This document shows, piece by piece, positions 28,007-36,925 of a stretch of DNA of 41,826 bases (position 1 is its first letter; each line of letters opens with the position of its first letter). This DNA is from JAWVZB01 sp033722375 (lineage in GTDB: Bacteria; Actinomycetota; Nitriliruptoria; Nitriliruptorales; Nitriliruptoraceae). The stretch covers positions 1-41,826 of the forward strand of contig JAWVZB010000011.1 of the NCBI GenBank assembly GCA_033722375.1, written 5' to 3'. The notes under the pieces were generated by a model. That model did not search any database and was not told the origin of the DNA. It saw only the letters and a list, made by a program, of their open reading frames with translations. The translations under genes and the position numbers were made by a program.

Positions 28007-28009
28007 CCT
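28004..28009 (+). promoter_or_regulatory. Candidate -10 element for ligA
   Basis: TAGCCT overlaps the mnmA stop codon and lies 35 bases before GTG 28044. The same hexamer precedes gatC at 33500. No -35 or Shine-Dalgarno is obvious, so the start of ligA rests on homology. Confidence 0.3.
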
Positions 28010-28043
28010 GCGCCCCGACCGCACCCACGTCCTGGATCGCCTC

Positions 28044-30080
28044 GTGCCCGACGCCCCGGAGACCCTCGCCGCCGCCCGCGAGCGGCACGACGAGCTGACC
28101 CGCGTGATCCGGCACGCCCGCTACCGCTACTACGTCCTGTCCGATCCGCCGATGGCGGACGCCGAGTTCGACCGGCTGATGCACGAGCTCGAGGCGATCG
28201 AGGACGCCTATCCGAGTCTCGTGACCCCGGAATCGCCCACCCAGCAGGTGGGCGCCCCGCCCGACGAGGCCTTCCCACCCTTCGAGCATCTGGTGCCGAT
28301 GCTCTCGCTCGACAACGCCTTCAGTCGCGACGAGCTCGACGCGTGGGCCGACCGGGTCGAGCGCGGGCTCGGCACCACGCCTTCCTACGTCTGCGAGCTG
28401 AAGGTCGACGGGGTCGGCATCAACCTCGTCTACCGGGCCGGTGTCCTCGCGGTCGGTGCCACCCGCGGCAACGGCGAGGTCGGCGAGGACGTCACCGCGC
28501 AGATCATGACGATCGCCGCGGTCCCGTACCGGCTCGCGGTCGAGGGGGACCGGGTCCCCGACGTCATCGAGGTGCGTGGCGAGGTGTACTTCCCCCCCGC
28601 CGACTTCGAGGCGATGAACGCCCGCCGGATCGAGCAGGGCGAGGAGGCGTTCATGAACCCCCGAAACGCCGCCTCCGGCGCCCTGCGGCAGAAGGATCCC
28701 GCGGTCACCGCTGAGCGCCCCCTGTCCCTGTGGGTCCACGGGATCGGGGCGCTCGAGGGCACGAGCTTCGGCACGCAGCAGGAGTTCTTCGCCTGGGCCG
28801 ACGACGCCGGTCTCCCGGTCGCCCCCGAGACGCAGGTGCTGGACTCGATCGACGAGGTGTGGGACTTCGTCCAGCACTGGACCGAGCACCGCTACGACCC
28901 CGACTACGAGATCGACGGCGTCGTGGTCAAGGTCGACGACCTCGCGCAGCGGGACACGCTCGGGTTCACCGCCCGTGCGCCACGGTGGGCCATCGCCTAC
29001 AAGATGCCCCCGGTCGAGGAACGCACCACGTTGCAGGAGATCCAGGTCAACGTCGGCCGGACGGGCAAGGTCACGCCGTTCGCCGTCCTCGAGCCGGTGG
29101 TGGTGTCGGGGGTGCAGATCACCTACGCGACGCTCCACAACGAGCAGCAGGTCCACGCGAAGGACGTCCGCGAGGGTGACACCGTCGTCGTCCGCCGCGC
29201 GGGTGACGTGATCCCCGAGGTGGTCGGCCCCGTCCTCGACGAGCGCCCCGACGGGGCGAGCGTCTGGCACATGCCCGACGATTGTCCGTTCTGCGGCACC
29301 CCGCTCGTGAAGCCCGAGGACGAGGCACACCACTTCTGCGAGAACGTGGACTGTCCCAACCGGCTGTTCGAGTCGCTGGTCCACCTCGCCAGTCGGACCG
29401 CGCTCGACATCGAAGGCCTGGGCGAGCGCACCATCGAGCAGTTCCTCGAGCTCGGGCTGATCGAGGACCTTGCCGACGTGTTCCGGCTCCACGAGCACGC
29501 CGAGCGCATCTCCGAGCTCGAAGGCTTCGGCGAGAAGAGCGTGACGAACCTCCTCGAAGGCATCGAGGAGGCGAAGCAGCGGCCCCTCGACCGCCTGCTC
29601 GTGGCGCTCAACATCCGCCACCTCGGGCCCACGGTCGCCAAGCTGCTGGCGCGGGAGTTCGGCTCGCTCGAAGGCCTCGCGGACGCGACCGCCCCGGAGA
29701 TCGAAGCCGTCGAGGGCATCGGCCCCACCATCGCCGAGGCCGTGGTGTCGTGGTTCGCGACGGACCGCAACCGCCAGCTGGCCCGGGAGCTGGCCGCGCT
29801 CGGTGTCAACACCGAGGCCGAGCAGACCGAGACCTCCGACCTGCTCGCCGGGATGACGTTCGTGGTCACCGGCACCCTCGAGGGCTACACCCGCGACGAG
29901 GCCAAGGCGGCGCTCGAGCAGCGGGGCGCCAAGGTGACCGGCAGCGTGTCGGGGCGCACCACCGCGCTCATCGCCGGGGAGTCGCCGGGATCCAAGCTCG
30001 ACAAGGCGCAACAGCTCGACGTCCCGGTCCTCGACGAGAGCAGGTTCGAGGAGCTGCTCGAGCGCGGGGAACTGTCCTGA
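28044..30080 (+). CDS. ligA: NAD+-dependent DNA ligase LigA
   Basis: The replicative NAD+-dependent DNA ligase, 678 residues. The Ia domain has the RYYVLSDPPMADAEFD motif. Lys120 in ELKVDG is adenylated. The nucleotidyltransferase and OB domains follow, then a four-Cys zinc finger (Cys414, Cys417, Cys432, Cys437), helix-hairpin-helix repeats (about 450-590) and a C-terminal BRCT domain (about 600-678) starting LLAGMTFVVTG. All key residues are present. GTG 28044 is the best start: it gives a short lead before the first conserved helix, and no better ATG exists nearby. The gene is followed by a strong hairpin at 30107-30131. Confidence 0.97.
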   Translation: MPDAPETLAAARERHDELTRVIRHARYRYYVLSDPPMADAEFDRLMHELEAIEDAYPSLVTPESPTQQVGAPPDEAFPPFEHLVPMLSLDNAFSRDELDAWADRVERGLGTTPSYVCELKVDGVGINLVYRAGVLAVGATRGNGEVGEDVTAQIMTIAAVPYRLAVEGDRVPDVIEVRGEVYFPPADFEAMNARRIEQGEEAFMNPRNAASGALRQKDPAVTAERPLSLWVHGIGALEGTSFGTQQEFFAWADDAGLPVAPETQVLDSIDEVWDFVQHWTEHRYDPDYEIDGVVVKVDDLAQRDTLGFTARAPRWAIAYKMPPVEERTTLQEIQVNVGRTGKVTPFAVLEPVVVSGVQITYATLHNEQQVHAKDVREGDTVVVRRAGDVIPEVVGPVLDERPDGASVWHMPDDCPFCGTPLVKPEDEAHHFCENVDCPNRLFESLVHLASRTALDIEGLGERTIEQFLELGLIEDLADVFRLHEHAERISELEGFGEKSVTNLLEGIEEAKQRPLDRLLVALNIRHLGPTVAKLLAREFGSLEGLADATAPEIEAVEGIGPTIAEAVVSWFATDRNRQLARELAALGVNTEAEQTETSDLLAGMTFVVTGTLEGYTRDEAKAALEQRGAKVTGSVSGRTTALIAGESPGSKLDKAQQLDVPVLDESRFEELLERGELS

Positions 30081-30106
30081 GGTTCGCCGACGCCGCGCTC
30101 GTCACT

Positions 30107-30131
30107 GGGAAGCGGTCACGACCTGCTTCCC
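30107..30131 (+). terminator. Terminator-like hairpin after ligA
   Basis: GGGAAGCGGT pairs with ACC-T-GCTTCCC: a 10-bp stem with one bulged T and a CACG tetraloop, 26 bases after the ligA stop. No T-run follows. It probably ends the mnmA-ligA transcript before the gene at 30159. Confidence 0.55.
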
Positions 30132-30158
30132 TGGCGTGGTCACCGACTGAGTAGCGCG

Positions 30159-31190
30159 ATGCCACGGTTCGATCCGACGACCTATCCGGGCACGCCGGTG
30201 GGCGAGCCGACCCTCGTCTTCCGTGGCCGGTCGTGGCCGTTGGGGCTCGGCCGGCATCGGGACGAGCCGGTGGTCGGCCCCGACGCGGTCGCGGGGGCGC
30301 AGGTGCTCACGGGACCGTGGCGGTGGTCGCTCGCCTACGGCTCGAACGCCTCTCCCGATCGACTGATCGACAAGGGGCTGGACACCGCCGGGGCGATCCT
30401 GATCCCAGCGGCGGTGCTCGGCTGGCAGCGAGCCTGGGAGGCGCGTCGCACCACCTCGACCGGGGCGGTGCCGTTGACCTTGCAGCCCGCCCCGGGGGCC
30501 CGCCTGGACGTCCCGGTCCTCGGGCTCCTCCCCGACGATGCCGAGATCCTCGACGCGAGCGAGGGGCGGGGGCCCAACTACACCCTCGGGCGCATCGGGC
30601 CGGTCGCCGTCGGGGCGCGCTTCCACCTCGAGGACGCGCTCGCCTACGGGCCGACCGGCGACACCCGGGTGCTGCTCGAACACGGCCGGATCGCGTCCTA
30701 CCCCGCGGTCGCGCAGTCCCGCGCGTCGGAGCTCTTCGACCGGCCCGAGCCGCCCTCGGTGGCGGCCGAGCCACTCGGGCAGGCAGGGGACGGCTGGCCC
30801 TCTACGCCGCTCGATGACCTGCCGCTGTTCGTCTACGGCAGCCTCCAGCCGGGGCACCGCCGGTGGGAGGCCATCGCCCCCCACGTCGAGGTGGTCGGTG
30901 ATGCCGAGGCGCAGGGCACGCTGACTGCGACCGTGTTCGGCTGGCCGGCGGCGGACTTCACGGGTGGCGACGTGATCCAGGGGACGCTCCTCCAGCCGCA
31001 CTCCGCCGACACCGCCGCCGCCCTGTACGAGGAGACGGACCGGATCGAGGACGTGCCGTCGCTCTTCCGCCGGGTGGCCGTGCCCGTGCTCGTCCAGCAC
31101 GGACGCGTGTGGGCCGCGACCTACGAGTGGAACCGTGAGCAGGGTGCGCCCCCCGGGACCGTGCTCCAGGACGGCCGCTGGATACCGTGA
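30159..31190 (+). CDS. Tandem gamma-glutamylcyclotransferase-fold protein
   Basis: The 343 residues hold two copies of the AIG2/GGCT (BtrG-like) fold. The first has YGSN (60-63) after a tryptophan-rich lead and LDASEGRGPNY with a candidate catalytic Glu135. The second has FVYGSL (225-230), GWPAA and ALYEETD (Glu291) with SLFRRVAVPV. Single-domain relatives cleave gamma-glutamyl amides to pyroglutamate or act on other gamma-linked amines; the substrate of a two-domain protein is not evident. ATG 30159 lies after a hairpin and no strong ribosome site is seen. It ends with an overlap (GTGA) onto the DUF983 gene. The two active-site Glu assignments rest on pattern alone. Confidence 0.7.
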   Translation: MPRFDPTTYPGTPVGEPTLVFRGRSWPLGLGRHRDEPVVGPDAVAGAQVLTGPWRWSLAYGSNASPDRLIDKGLDTAGAILIPAAVLGWQRAWEARRTTSTGAVPLTLQPAPGARLDVPVLGLLPDDAEILDASEGRGPNYTLGRIGPVAVGARFHLEDALAYGPTGDTRVLLEHGRIASYPAVAQSRASELFDRPEPPSVAAEPLGQAGDGWPSTPLDDLPLFVYGSLQPGHRRWEAIAPHVEVVGDAEAQGTLTATVFGWPAADFTGGDVIQGTLLQPHSADTAAALYEETDRIEDVPSLFRRVAVPVLVQHGRVWAATYEWNREQGAPPGTVLQDGRWIP

Positions 31191-31606
31191 GCCGCAGGAT
31201 GGAGCGACTGAAGCGGGTCGGGCGCGGGGCGTTGCGCCGGTGTCCGCGTTGCGGGCACCGTGACGTGTTCACCGGCTACTTCCGCCTGCGCCACCACTGC
31301 CCGAACTGCGGTTTCCTCTTCGAACGGGAGGAGGGCTACTGGGTCGGGGCGATGATCGTCAACATCGCGGTGACCGAGGCGGCCTTCGCGGCGGTGTTCC
31401 TCGGTGGGATGCTCGCGACCTGGCCCGACGTTCCCTGGACCGCGCTGCTGGTGGCTGGGCTCGTGGTCAACGGGTTGCTCCCGATCGCCTTCTACCCCCT
31501 GTCCAAGACGATCTGGCTCGGGATCGACCTGTTCTTCAACCCACCCACCGTGTCGGAGGAGGCGACGGCGGAGACACAGCGTCAGAGCCCCGACGGAGAC
31601 GCCTGA
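31187..31606 (+). CDS. DUF983 family membrane protein
   Basis: A 139-residue protein of the DUF983 family. Two zinc-knuckle-like pairs, CPRC (19-22) and CPNC (38-41), frame the YFRLRHHC motif and are followed by FEREEGYWVGAM, the family signature. Two to three membrane segments follow at about 53-77, 82-100 and 103-120. Function unknown; the family is widespread in bacteria with aerobic metabolism. GTG 31187 overlaps the previous stop; ATG 31199 in frame is possible. Confidence 0.85.
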   Translation: MSRRMERLKRVGRGALRRCPRCGHRDVFTGYFRLRHHCPNCGFLFEREEGYWVGAMIVNIAVTEAAFAAVFLGGMLATWPDVPWTALLVAGLVVNGLLPIAFYPLSKTIWLGIDLFFNPPTVSEEATAETQRQSPDGDA

Positions 31607-31655
31607 CCTGCCCGCGGTCGCCCCAGGATCGCCGGAGGCCACCCCACGGGTGCCG

Positions 31656-31661
31656 TAGGCT
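31656..31661 (+). promoter_or_regulatory. Candidate -10 element for the FAD oxidase gene
   Basis: TAGGCT, of the TANNNT type, sits 27 bases before GTG 31688. The short leader contains GGGAGG 5 bases before the start. No clear -35 is seen. Confidence 0.35.
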
Positions 31662-31687
31662 CGCGCTGGCCGGATCAGGGAGGCCGC

Positions 31688-33055
31688 GTGGGCTTCGTCG
31701 GTGAGCTCGGTGCTGCGCTCCCCGACGGTGCGGTGATCACCGATCCCGATCTGCTCGAGACCTACCGCCACGACCGGACCACCTGGATCGAGCCGGGGAT
31801 GCCCGCGGCCGCGGCCTTCCCGTCCACCACTGGCGAGGTCCAGGCGGCGATCCGGGTGGCGGCGGACCACCGCGTCCCGGTGGTGCCCCGTGGCGCCGGC
31901 AGCAGCCTGGCGGGGGCGGCGTCCGCACTCGACGGCTGCCTGGTGCTGTGCCTCGAACGGATGCGGCGCATCCTGTCGGTCGAACCCGACGACCAGCTCG
32001 TGACGGTCGAGCCGGGGGTGCTGAACGCCGATGTCTCCGAGGCGGTCGCGGACCATGATCTCTGGTACCCGCCGGACCCGGCCAGCAAGGAGTTCTGCAC
32101 CATCGGCGGGAACATCGCCACCAACGCCGGCGGGCTGTGCTGTGTCAAGTACGGCGTGACGCGCGACTACGTCCTCGGTCTCGAGGTCGTGCTTCCGAGT
32201 GGGGAGGTGATCGAGACGGGGCGCCGCACCATCAAGGGCGTCGCCGGCCTCGATCTGACGAACCTGTTCATCGGCTCCGAGGGCACGCTCGGGGTCGTGA
32301 CCAAGGTCCGTGCCCGCCTCCTCCCCCGCCCCGACGGGGCGTCCACGATGGTGGCCTTCTTCCCGACCCTCGGGACCGCCGGCGAGGCGGTGGCCGCCAT
32401 CGTTCGTGCCGGTCTCGTCCTGTCGCTGCTCGAGATCGTGGACCGCGCCACGGTGGTCGCGATCGACGATTGGCGCAACATGGGCCTGGACCGGGATGCC
32501 GCCGCGCTGCTGCTGGCCCAGAGCGACAGCCCCGAGCCCCTCCGGCAGGAAGAGATCGAACGGGCGGCCGAGCTCTGCGAGCGGGCCGGGGCCACCTACA
32601 CGGCCGCCACGAGCGACCGGGCCGAGTCCGACGCGCTGCTCGAGGCACGGCGGCTGGCGATCCCGGCGCTCGAGCGGCTCGGGCCGACGTTGCTCGATGA
32701 CATCGCCGTGCCGCGGTCCCGCATCCCCGACCTCATGGAGGCCACGACGGTCATCGCGGAGAAGCGCGAGGTCACGATCGGTAACTTCGGACACGCGGGG
32801 GACGGGAACATGCACCCGACGATCGTGCTGCCCCCCGACGACGAGGACGGCCGTGCTCGCGGCCTCGAGGCGTTCGACGACCTCGTCGAGGCGGCCCTGG
32901 ATCTCGGAGGGACGATCACGGGAGAGCACGGCGTCGGGGCCATCAAGGGCAAGTTCCTCGAGCGTGAGGTCGGCGGCGCCAACCTCGCGCTCCAGCGCCG
33001 CATCAAGAGGGCGGTGGATCCGGACGGCATCATGAACCCCGGACGCTGGCTGTGA
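31688..33055 (+). CDS. FAD-linked oxidase, GlcD/D-lactate dehydrogenase type
   Basis: A VAO/PCMH-type flavoprotein, 455 residues, that oxidises a 2-hydroxy acid such as glycolate or D-lactate. FAD-binding motifs are VPRGAGSSLAGAA (66-78) and TIGGNIATNAGG (138-149). The C-terminal catalytic cap has NFGHAGDGNMHP with metal-binding His369 and His376, and TGEHGVGAIKG with Glu413-His414. The end DPDGIMNPGRWL is typical. Glycolate versus D-lactate cannot be separated on sequence; GlcE and GlcF partners are absent, which mildly favours a single-subunit D-lactate or 2-hydroxyglutarate type enzyme. GTG 31688 has GGGAGG just upstream. Confidence 0.9.
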   Translation: MGFVGELGAALPDGAVITDPDLLETYRHDRTTWIEPGMPAAAAFPSTTGEVQAAIRVAADHRVPVVPRGAGSSLAGAASALDGCLVLCLERMRRILSVEPDDQLVTVEPGVLNADVSEAVADHDLWYPPDPASKEFCTIGGNIATNAGGLCCVKYGVTRDYVLGLEVVLPSGEVIETGRRTIKGVAGLDLTNLFIGSEGTLGVVTKVRARLLPRPDGASTMVAFFPTLGTAGEAVAAIVRAGLVLSLLEIVDRATVVAIDDWRNMGLDRDAAALLLAQSDSPEPLRQEEIERAAELCERAGATYTAATSDRAESDALLEARRLAIPALERLGPTLLDDIAVPRSRIPDLMEATTVIAEKREVTIGNFGHAGDGNMHPTIVLPPDDEDGRARGLEAFDDLVEAALDLGGTITGEHGVGAIKGKFLEREVGGANLALQRRIKRAVDPDGIMNPGRWL

Positions 33056-33080
33056 CGAGACGCTCGGAAGGTGGCTCACG

Positions 33081-33479
33081 ATGAGCAAGACCAACGGACA
33101 TCGCCACCTGCGGCAACGGCTGCCGCCGCACACGGTCAAGCTCGTCCCCGAGCCCGGTCCACCCTGGTACGAGCACGAGGCCTTCCTCGTCCTCGGGTCG
33201 CTCACCGCGCTCGTTGTCGCCCTGTTCGGGAACGTGCTGGCGATGGCACTGGAGGCCACGTTGGATCCGGTCGTGTCGCGTCCGCTCCTGTACGTCGGCG
33301 CGTTGGCGATCGGTGTGCTGTGTCTGCGCGGAGCAGGCAACACCCTGCGCAGCGCCGGCTCGGTCACCGCCTCGAACAGCCGCCTCCTCCTGGCAGCGAT
33401 GGCCGCCTTCGCGGTCATGTTCGCGAGCGCCCTCGCCCTCTTCAGCCTCCTCGCCCTCCTCGACCACCTGATCGGCTGA
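33081..33479 (+). CDS. Small multi-pass membrane protein, unknown (132 aa)
   Basis: I recognise no family. A 33-residue polar N-terminus rich in His and Arg precedes three likely membrane segments at about 34-56, 66-84 and 101-128. ATG 33081 is 25 bases after the oxidase stop and follows GGAAGG, so it may be cotranscribed with that gene. It is separated from gatC by 55 bases that hold a TAGCCT element and a strong ribosome site. Confidence 0.65.
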   Translation: MSKTNGHRHLRQRLPPHTVKLVPEPGPPWYEHEAFLVLGSLTALVVALFGNVLAMALEATLDPVVSRPLLYVGALAIGVLCLRGAGNTLRSAGSVTASNSRLLLAAMAAFAVMFASALALFSLLALLDHLIG

Positions 33480-33499
33480 GGCCCCGGCGGTGAGGTGAG

Positions 33500-33505
33500 T
33501 AGCCT
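33500..33505 (+). promoter_or_regulatory. Candidate -10 element for gatCAB
   Basis: TAGCCT lies 30 bases before the gatC GTG at 33535, leaving room for AGGAGGT in the leader. No -35 is apparent. Confidence 0.35.
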
Positions 33506-33534
33506 CGAAGGCCCACCGCTCAGGAGGTCTCGCA

Positions 33535-33840
33535 GTGCCGCTGTCCGCCGACGAGGTCAGGCACGTGGCCATGCTCGCGCGCTTGGCGATCGACGAGGAG
33601 CAGGTCGAGCACCTGGCCTCCGAGCTCAGCTCGATCCTCGAGTACGCCGAGCAGGTCGGAGAGGTCGCGGCCGCGGAGGTCGAGCCGATGACCCACCCCT
33701 TCCCGCTCGAGAACGTGCTGCGCCCCGACGACCCCAGGGACACCCTCGACCGTGACGAGCTGCTCGCGCAGGCCCCGGATGCCGACGGCAACCGGTTCGT
33801 CGTTCCCCGCATCGTGGCGGACGAGGAGGACGGCGGATGA
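33535..33840 (+). CDS. gatC: Asp-tRNA(Asn)/Glu-tRNA(Gln) amidotransferase subunit C
   Basis: GatC, 101 residues, is the small chaperone-like subunit that ties GatA to GatB in the amidotransferase. It shows VRHVAMLARLAIDEE, a helical ILEYAEQV segment, and VEPMTHPFPLENVLRPDDP, the usual wrap-around region. GTG 33535 is clear because AGGAGGT precedes it by 7 bases. The stop overlaps the gatA start as ATGA. Confidence 0.95.
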   Translation: MPLSADEVRHVAMLARLAIDEEQVEHLASELSSILEYAEQVGEVAAAEVEPMTHPFPLENVLRPDDPRDTLDRDELLAQAPDADGNRFVVPRIVADEEDGG

Positions 33841-35336
33841 GCCTCGTCACCGAGACCGCCAGCGGCCTGGCGCGACGCATCGCCGACGGCGAGGTCAAGG
33901 CCCGGGAGGTCGTGGACGCCCACCTGGAACGGATCGAAGCGGTCGACGGCGACGTGCGAGCCTTCCTCCACGTCACGGCCGACGCCGCCCGGGCACAGGC
34001 GGACGAGGTCGACCGCCGCGTGGCAGCGGGCGACGAACTGCCACCCCTGGCGGGGGTTCCGGTCGCCATCAAGGACATCTTCTGCACCCGCGGGGTCCCG
34101 ACGACCGCCGGATCGAAGATCCTCGAGGGCTGGATCCCGCCCTACGACGCGACCGTGGTCGAGGCGCTCCGTGCTGCCGGGACGATCAGCCTCGGCAAGG
34201 TGAACCTCGACGAGTTCGCCATGGGGTCCTCCACCGAGAACTCTGCCTACGCCGACACCGCGAACCCGTGGGACCTCGGCCGAGTTCCCGGGGGCTCGTC
34301 AGGCGGCTCGGTGGCCGCGGTCGCTGGACTCATGGCGCCGCTCGCCGTCGGGACCGACACGGGAGGCTCCATCCGCCAGCCTGCCGCCCTGACCGGCACG
34401 GTCGGACTGAAGCCGACGTACGGGCGCGTCTCCCGCTACGGGATCGTCGCGTTCGCCTCGAGCCTCGACCAGGCCGGACCCGTCGCCCGGACCGTCGAGG
34501 ACACCGCGCTCCTCCACACCGCGATCAGTGGCCACGACCCCCGGGACTCGACCTCGCTCCCCGAGGACGTCGGCGACGTGCTGCAGGACCTCCGGAAGGG
34601 GGTCGAGGGGCTCAAGGTCGGCGTGGTCACCGAGCTGCAGGGGGAGGGCTACGAGACCGGTGTCGAGCAGGCCTTCGAGGCCGGCCTCCACCGGCTCGAG
34701 TCCCTCGGTGCCGAGATCGTCGAGGTCTCTCTGCCCCACGCCCCCTACGGCCTGCCGGCCTACTACCTCGTCGCACCGTCCGAGGCCTCCTCGAACCTCG
34801 CGCGCTACGACGGCACCCTGTACGGCCTCCGGGTGGACGCCTCCACCGCCGAGGAGATGAACGCCCGCACCCGCGCCGAGGGCTTCGGGCCAGAGGTACA
34901 GCGCCGCATCATGATCGGGACCTATGCGCTCTCGGCCGGGTACTTCGACGCCTACTACCTCCAGGCCAGCAAGGTCCGCCGGCTGATCGCCCAGGACTTC
35001 GAAGCCGCGTTCGCGCAGGCGGACGTCCTGACCAGCCCGACCTCGCCGACGGTCGCGTTCCCGTTCGACTCCAAGACCAACGACCCGATCGCGATGTACC
35101 TCAACGACATCGCCACGGTGCCCGCGAGTCTCGCCGGGATCCCGGCGCTGTCGGTCCCCTGTGGGCTGGACGAGCAGGGGCTGCCGGTCGGGATGCAGCT
35201 CATGGGGCCGTTGCTCGCCGAGGGCCTGCTGCTGCGGGTGGCCTGGGCCTTCGAGCAGGAGGCCGGCTTCGATCCGATCCCGCGGGGAGATCGCGCCGCC
35301 CCGGCACCAGGCAGTGACGACGGGGGTGGGTCATGA
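33837..35336 (+). CDS. gatA: Asp-tRNA(Asn)/Glu-tRNA(Gln) amidotransferase subunit A
   Basis: GatA releases ammonia from glutamine or asparagine for transamidation of misacylated tRNA. It has 499 residues. The amidase Ser-cisSer-Lys triad is Lys79 in VAIKDIF, Ser154 in GGSSGGS and Ser178 in DTGGSIRQPA, the same numbering I recall for S. aureus GatA. The ATG overlaps gatC by four bases and GAGGAGG precedes it. It ends with an ATGA overlap into gatB, so the three genes are one operon in CAB order, as in many actinobacteria. Confidence 0.97.
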   Translation: MSLVTETASGLARRIADGEVKAREVVDAHLERIEAVDGDVRAFLHVTADAARAQADEVDRRVAAGDELPPLAGVPVAIKDIFCTRGVPTTAGSKILEGWIPPYDATVVEALRAAGTISLGKVNLDEFAMGSSTENSAYADTANPWDLGRVPGGSSGGSVAAVAGLMAPLAVGTDTGGSIRQPAALTGTVGLKPTYGRVSRYGIVAFASSLDQAGPVARTVEDTALLHTAISGHDPRDSTSLPEDVGDVLQDLRKGVEGLKVGVVTELQGEGYETGVEQAFEAGLHRLESLGAEIVEVSLPHAPYGLPAYYLVAPSEASSNLARYDGTLYGLRVDASTAEEMNARTRAEGFGPEVQRRIMIGTYALSAGYFDAYYLQASKVRRLIAQDFEAAFAQADVLTSPTSPTVAFPFDSKTNDPIAMYLNDIATVPASLAGIPALSVPCGLDEQGLPVGMQLMGPLLAEGLLLRVAWAFEQEAGFDPIPRGDRAAPAPGSDDGGGS

Positions 35337-36829
35337 CCGTGGCCGAGACGACGGACCGGACCGGCTGGGAGCAGGATGGCTACCACCTGGTCGTGGGCCT
35401 CGAGGTGCACGTCGAGCTCACCGAGCTGAACACCAAGATGTTCTCGCCCGACCCCATCTCGTTCGGGGCGGAGCCCAACACCATGGTCACGCCCGTCAGC
35501 GCCGGGCTGCCCGGTTCGCTCCCGGTCGCCAACGCGGCGGCGGTCGAGGCCGCGGCGCGCCTGGGGCTGGCACTGAACTGTGACATCGCCGAACGCTGCC
35601 GGTTCCACCGCAAGAACTACTTCTACCCCGACCTCCCGAAGAACTACCAGATCAGTCAGTACGACGTCCCCCTGTGCTCCGACGGCTGGCTCGACCTGAA
35701 CGTCGACGAGGACGAGACGGTTCGGATCGGCATCGAGCGCGTCCACATGGAGGAGGACACGGCGAAGTCGACCCACGAAGGCGACACCGGTCGGCTCCAC
35801 GGGGCGGACCGCACCGCGATCGACCTCAACCGCGCCGGCGTTCCCCTCCTCGAGTGCGTGAGCCGTCCCGACATCCGCCACCCCGACGAGGCCCAGGCCT
35901 ACCTCCGCGAGCTCGTCGGGATCGCTCGTGCGCTCGGGATCTCCGACGCGAAGATGGAGGAGGGCTCGATCCGCTGCGACGCCAACGTGTCGGTCCGCCG
36001 TGAGGGGGAGCCGTTCGGGACCCGGACCGAGATCAAGAACGTGAACTCCGTGCGCTCGCTCGGACGTGCCATCGCCTACGAGGCCGAGCGCCAGGTCCGG
36101 CTGCTCCAGGACGGCGGCGAGGTGGTCCAGGAGACGCGCCACTGGGACGAGGGGCGGGGCGTCACCGAGACGCTGCGCCGGAAGGAGACCCTGGCCGACT
36201 ACCGCTACTTCCCCGACCCAGATCTGGTCCCCGTCGTGCACACGACCGAGCGGGTCGAGGAACTGCGGGCGACGCTCCCGGAGCTGCCGGCGGAGACGCG
36301 GCAACGCCTCGTGGCCGCCGGTGTCGCACCGGCGCAGGCAGCGACCATCGTCGACAACGACCTCACGACGTGGTTCGACGACGCCGTCGACCAGGAGGCG
36401 GACGCGGCCACGGTGGCCAACTGGCTGTCCGGCGACCTGCTCGGCCAGCTCGGTCAGGCCGGGGTCGAACCTGCCGCATCGGGACTGAACGGGCGGCACA
36501 TCGGCGAGCTCGTACGGTTGATCGACGACGGCACGCTGTCGAACAAGCTCGCCAAGCAGGTGCTCGAGACCATGGTCGAGGAGCGGGGGGAGCGCACCCC
36601 GTCCGCGATCGCGCAGCAGGAGGGTCTCGAGCAGGTCTCGGACGAGGACGAGCTGCAGGAGATCGTGGACCGGGTCATCGCCGACAACCCCGACACCGTG
36701 GCCACCATCCGGGACGGCAACGAGAAGGCGATCGGGGCGCTCGTGGGTCAGGTGATGCGGGAGACGCGCGGACAGGCCGACCCGCGCCTGACCAACGAGC
36801 TGCTCCGCATGACGATCCACGGCGACTGA
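35333..36829 (+). CDS. gatB: Asp-tRNA(Asn)/Glu-tRNA(Gln) amidotransferase subunit B
   Basis: GatB binds the misacylated tRNA and performs the ATP-dependent transamidation, 498 residues. Conserved landmarks are VGLEVHVEL near the N-terminus, the MEEDTAKSTH region, CVSRPDIRHPDEA, GSIRCDANVSVRR and EIKNVNSVRSLGRAI. The C-terminal YqeY-like helical domain ends with GALVGQVMRETRGQADP. ATG 35333 overlaps the gatA stop. The hairpin at 36840-36868 probably ends the operon. Confidence 0.97.
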   Translation: MTVAETTDRTGWEQDGYHLVVGLEVHVELTELNTKMFSPDPISFGAEPNTMVTPVSAGLPGSLPVANAAAVEAAARLGLALNCDIAERCRFHRKNYFYPDLPKNYQISQYDVPLCSDGWLDLNVDEDETVRIGIERVHMEEDTAKSTHEGDTGRLHGADRTAIDLNRAGVPLLECVSRPDIRHPDEAQAYLRELVGIARALGISDAKMEEGSIRCDANVSVRREGEPFGTRTEIKNVNSVRSLGRAIAYEAERQVRLLQDGGEVVQETRHWDEGRGVTETLRRKETLADYRYFPDPDLVPVVHTTERVEELRATLPELPAETRQRLVAAGVAPAQAATIVDNDLTTWFDDAVDQEADAATVANWLSGDLLGQLGQAGVEPAASGLNGRHIGELVRLIDDGTLSNKLAKQVLETMVEERGERTPSAIAQQEGLEQVSDEDELQEIVDRVIADNPDTVATIRDGNEKAIGALVGQVMRETRGQADPRLTNELLRMTIHGD

Positions 36830-36839
36830 TGGGGTCCCG

Positions 36840-36868
36840 CCGGGGTCAGGGACAGCCGGCCACCCCGG
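36840..36868 (+). terminator. Terminator-like hairpin after gatB
   Basis: CCGGGGT (36840-36846) pairs with ACCCCGG (36862-36868) in a 7-bp stem with a 15-base loop, 10 bases after the gatB stop. No T-run follows. Confidence 0.45.
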
Positions 36869-36925
36869 TTGCCGCGTCACGGTAGGTACCGTTGGCGGTC
36901 GTGTTGTACCCGTCCAGGAGTCTCT

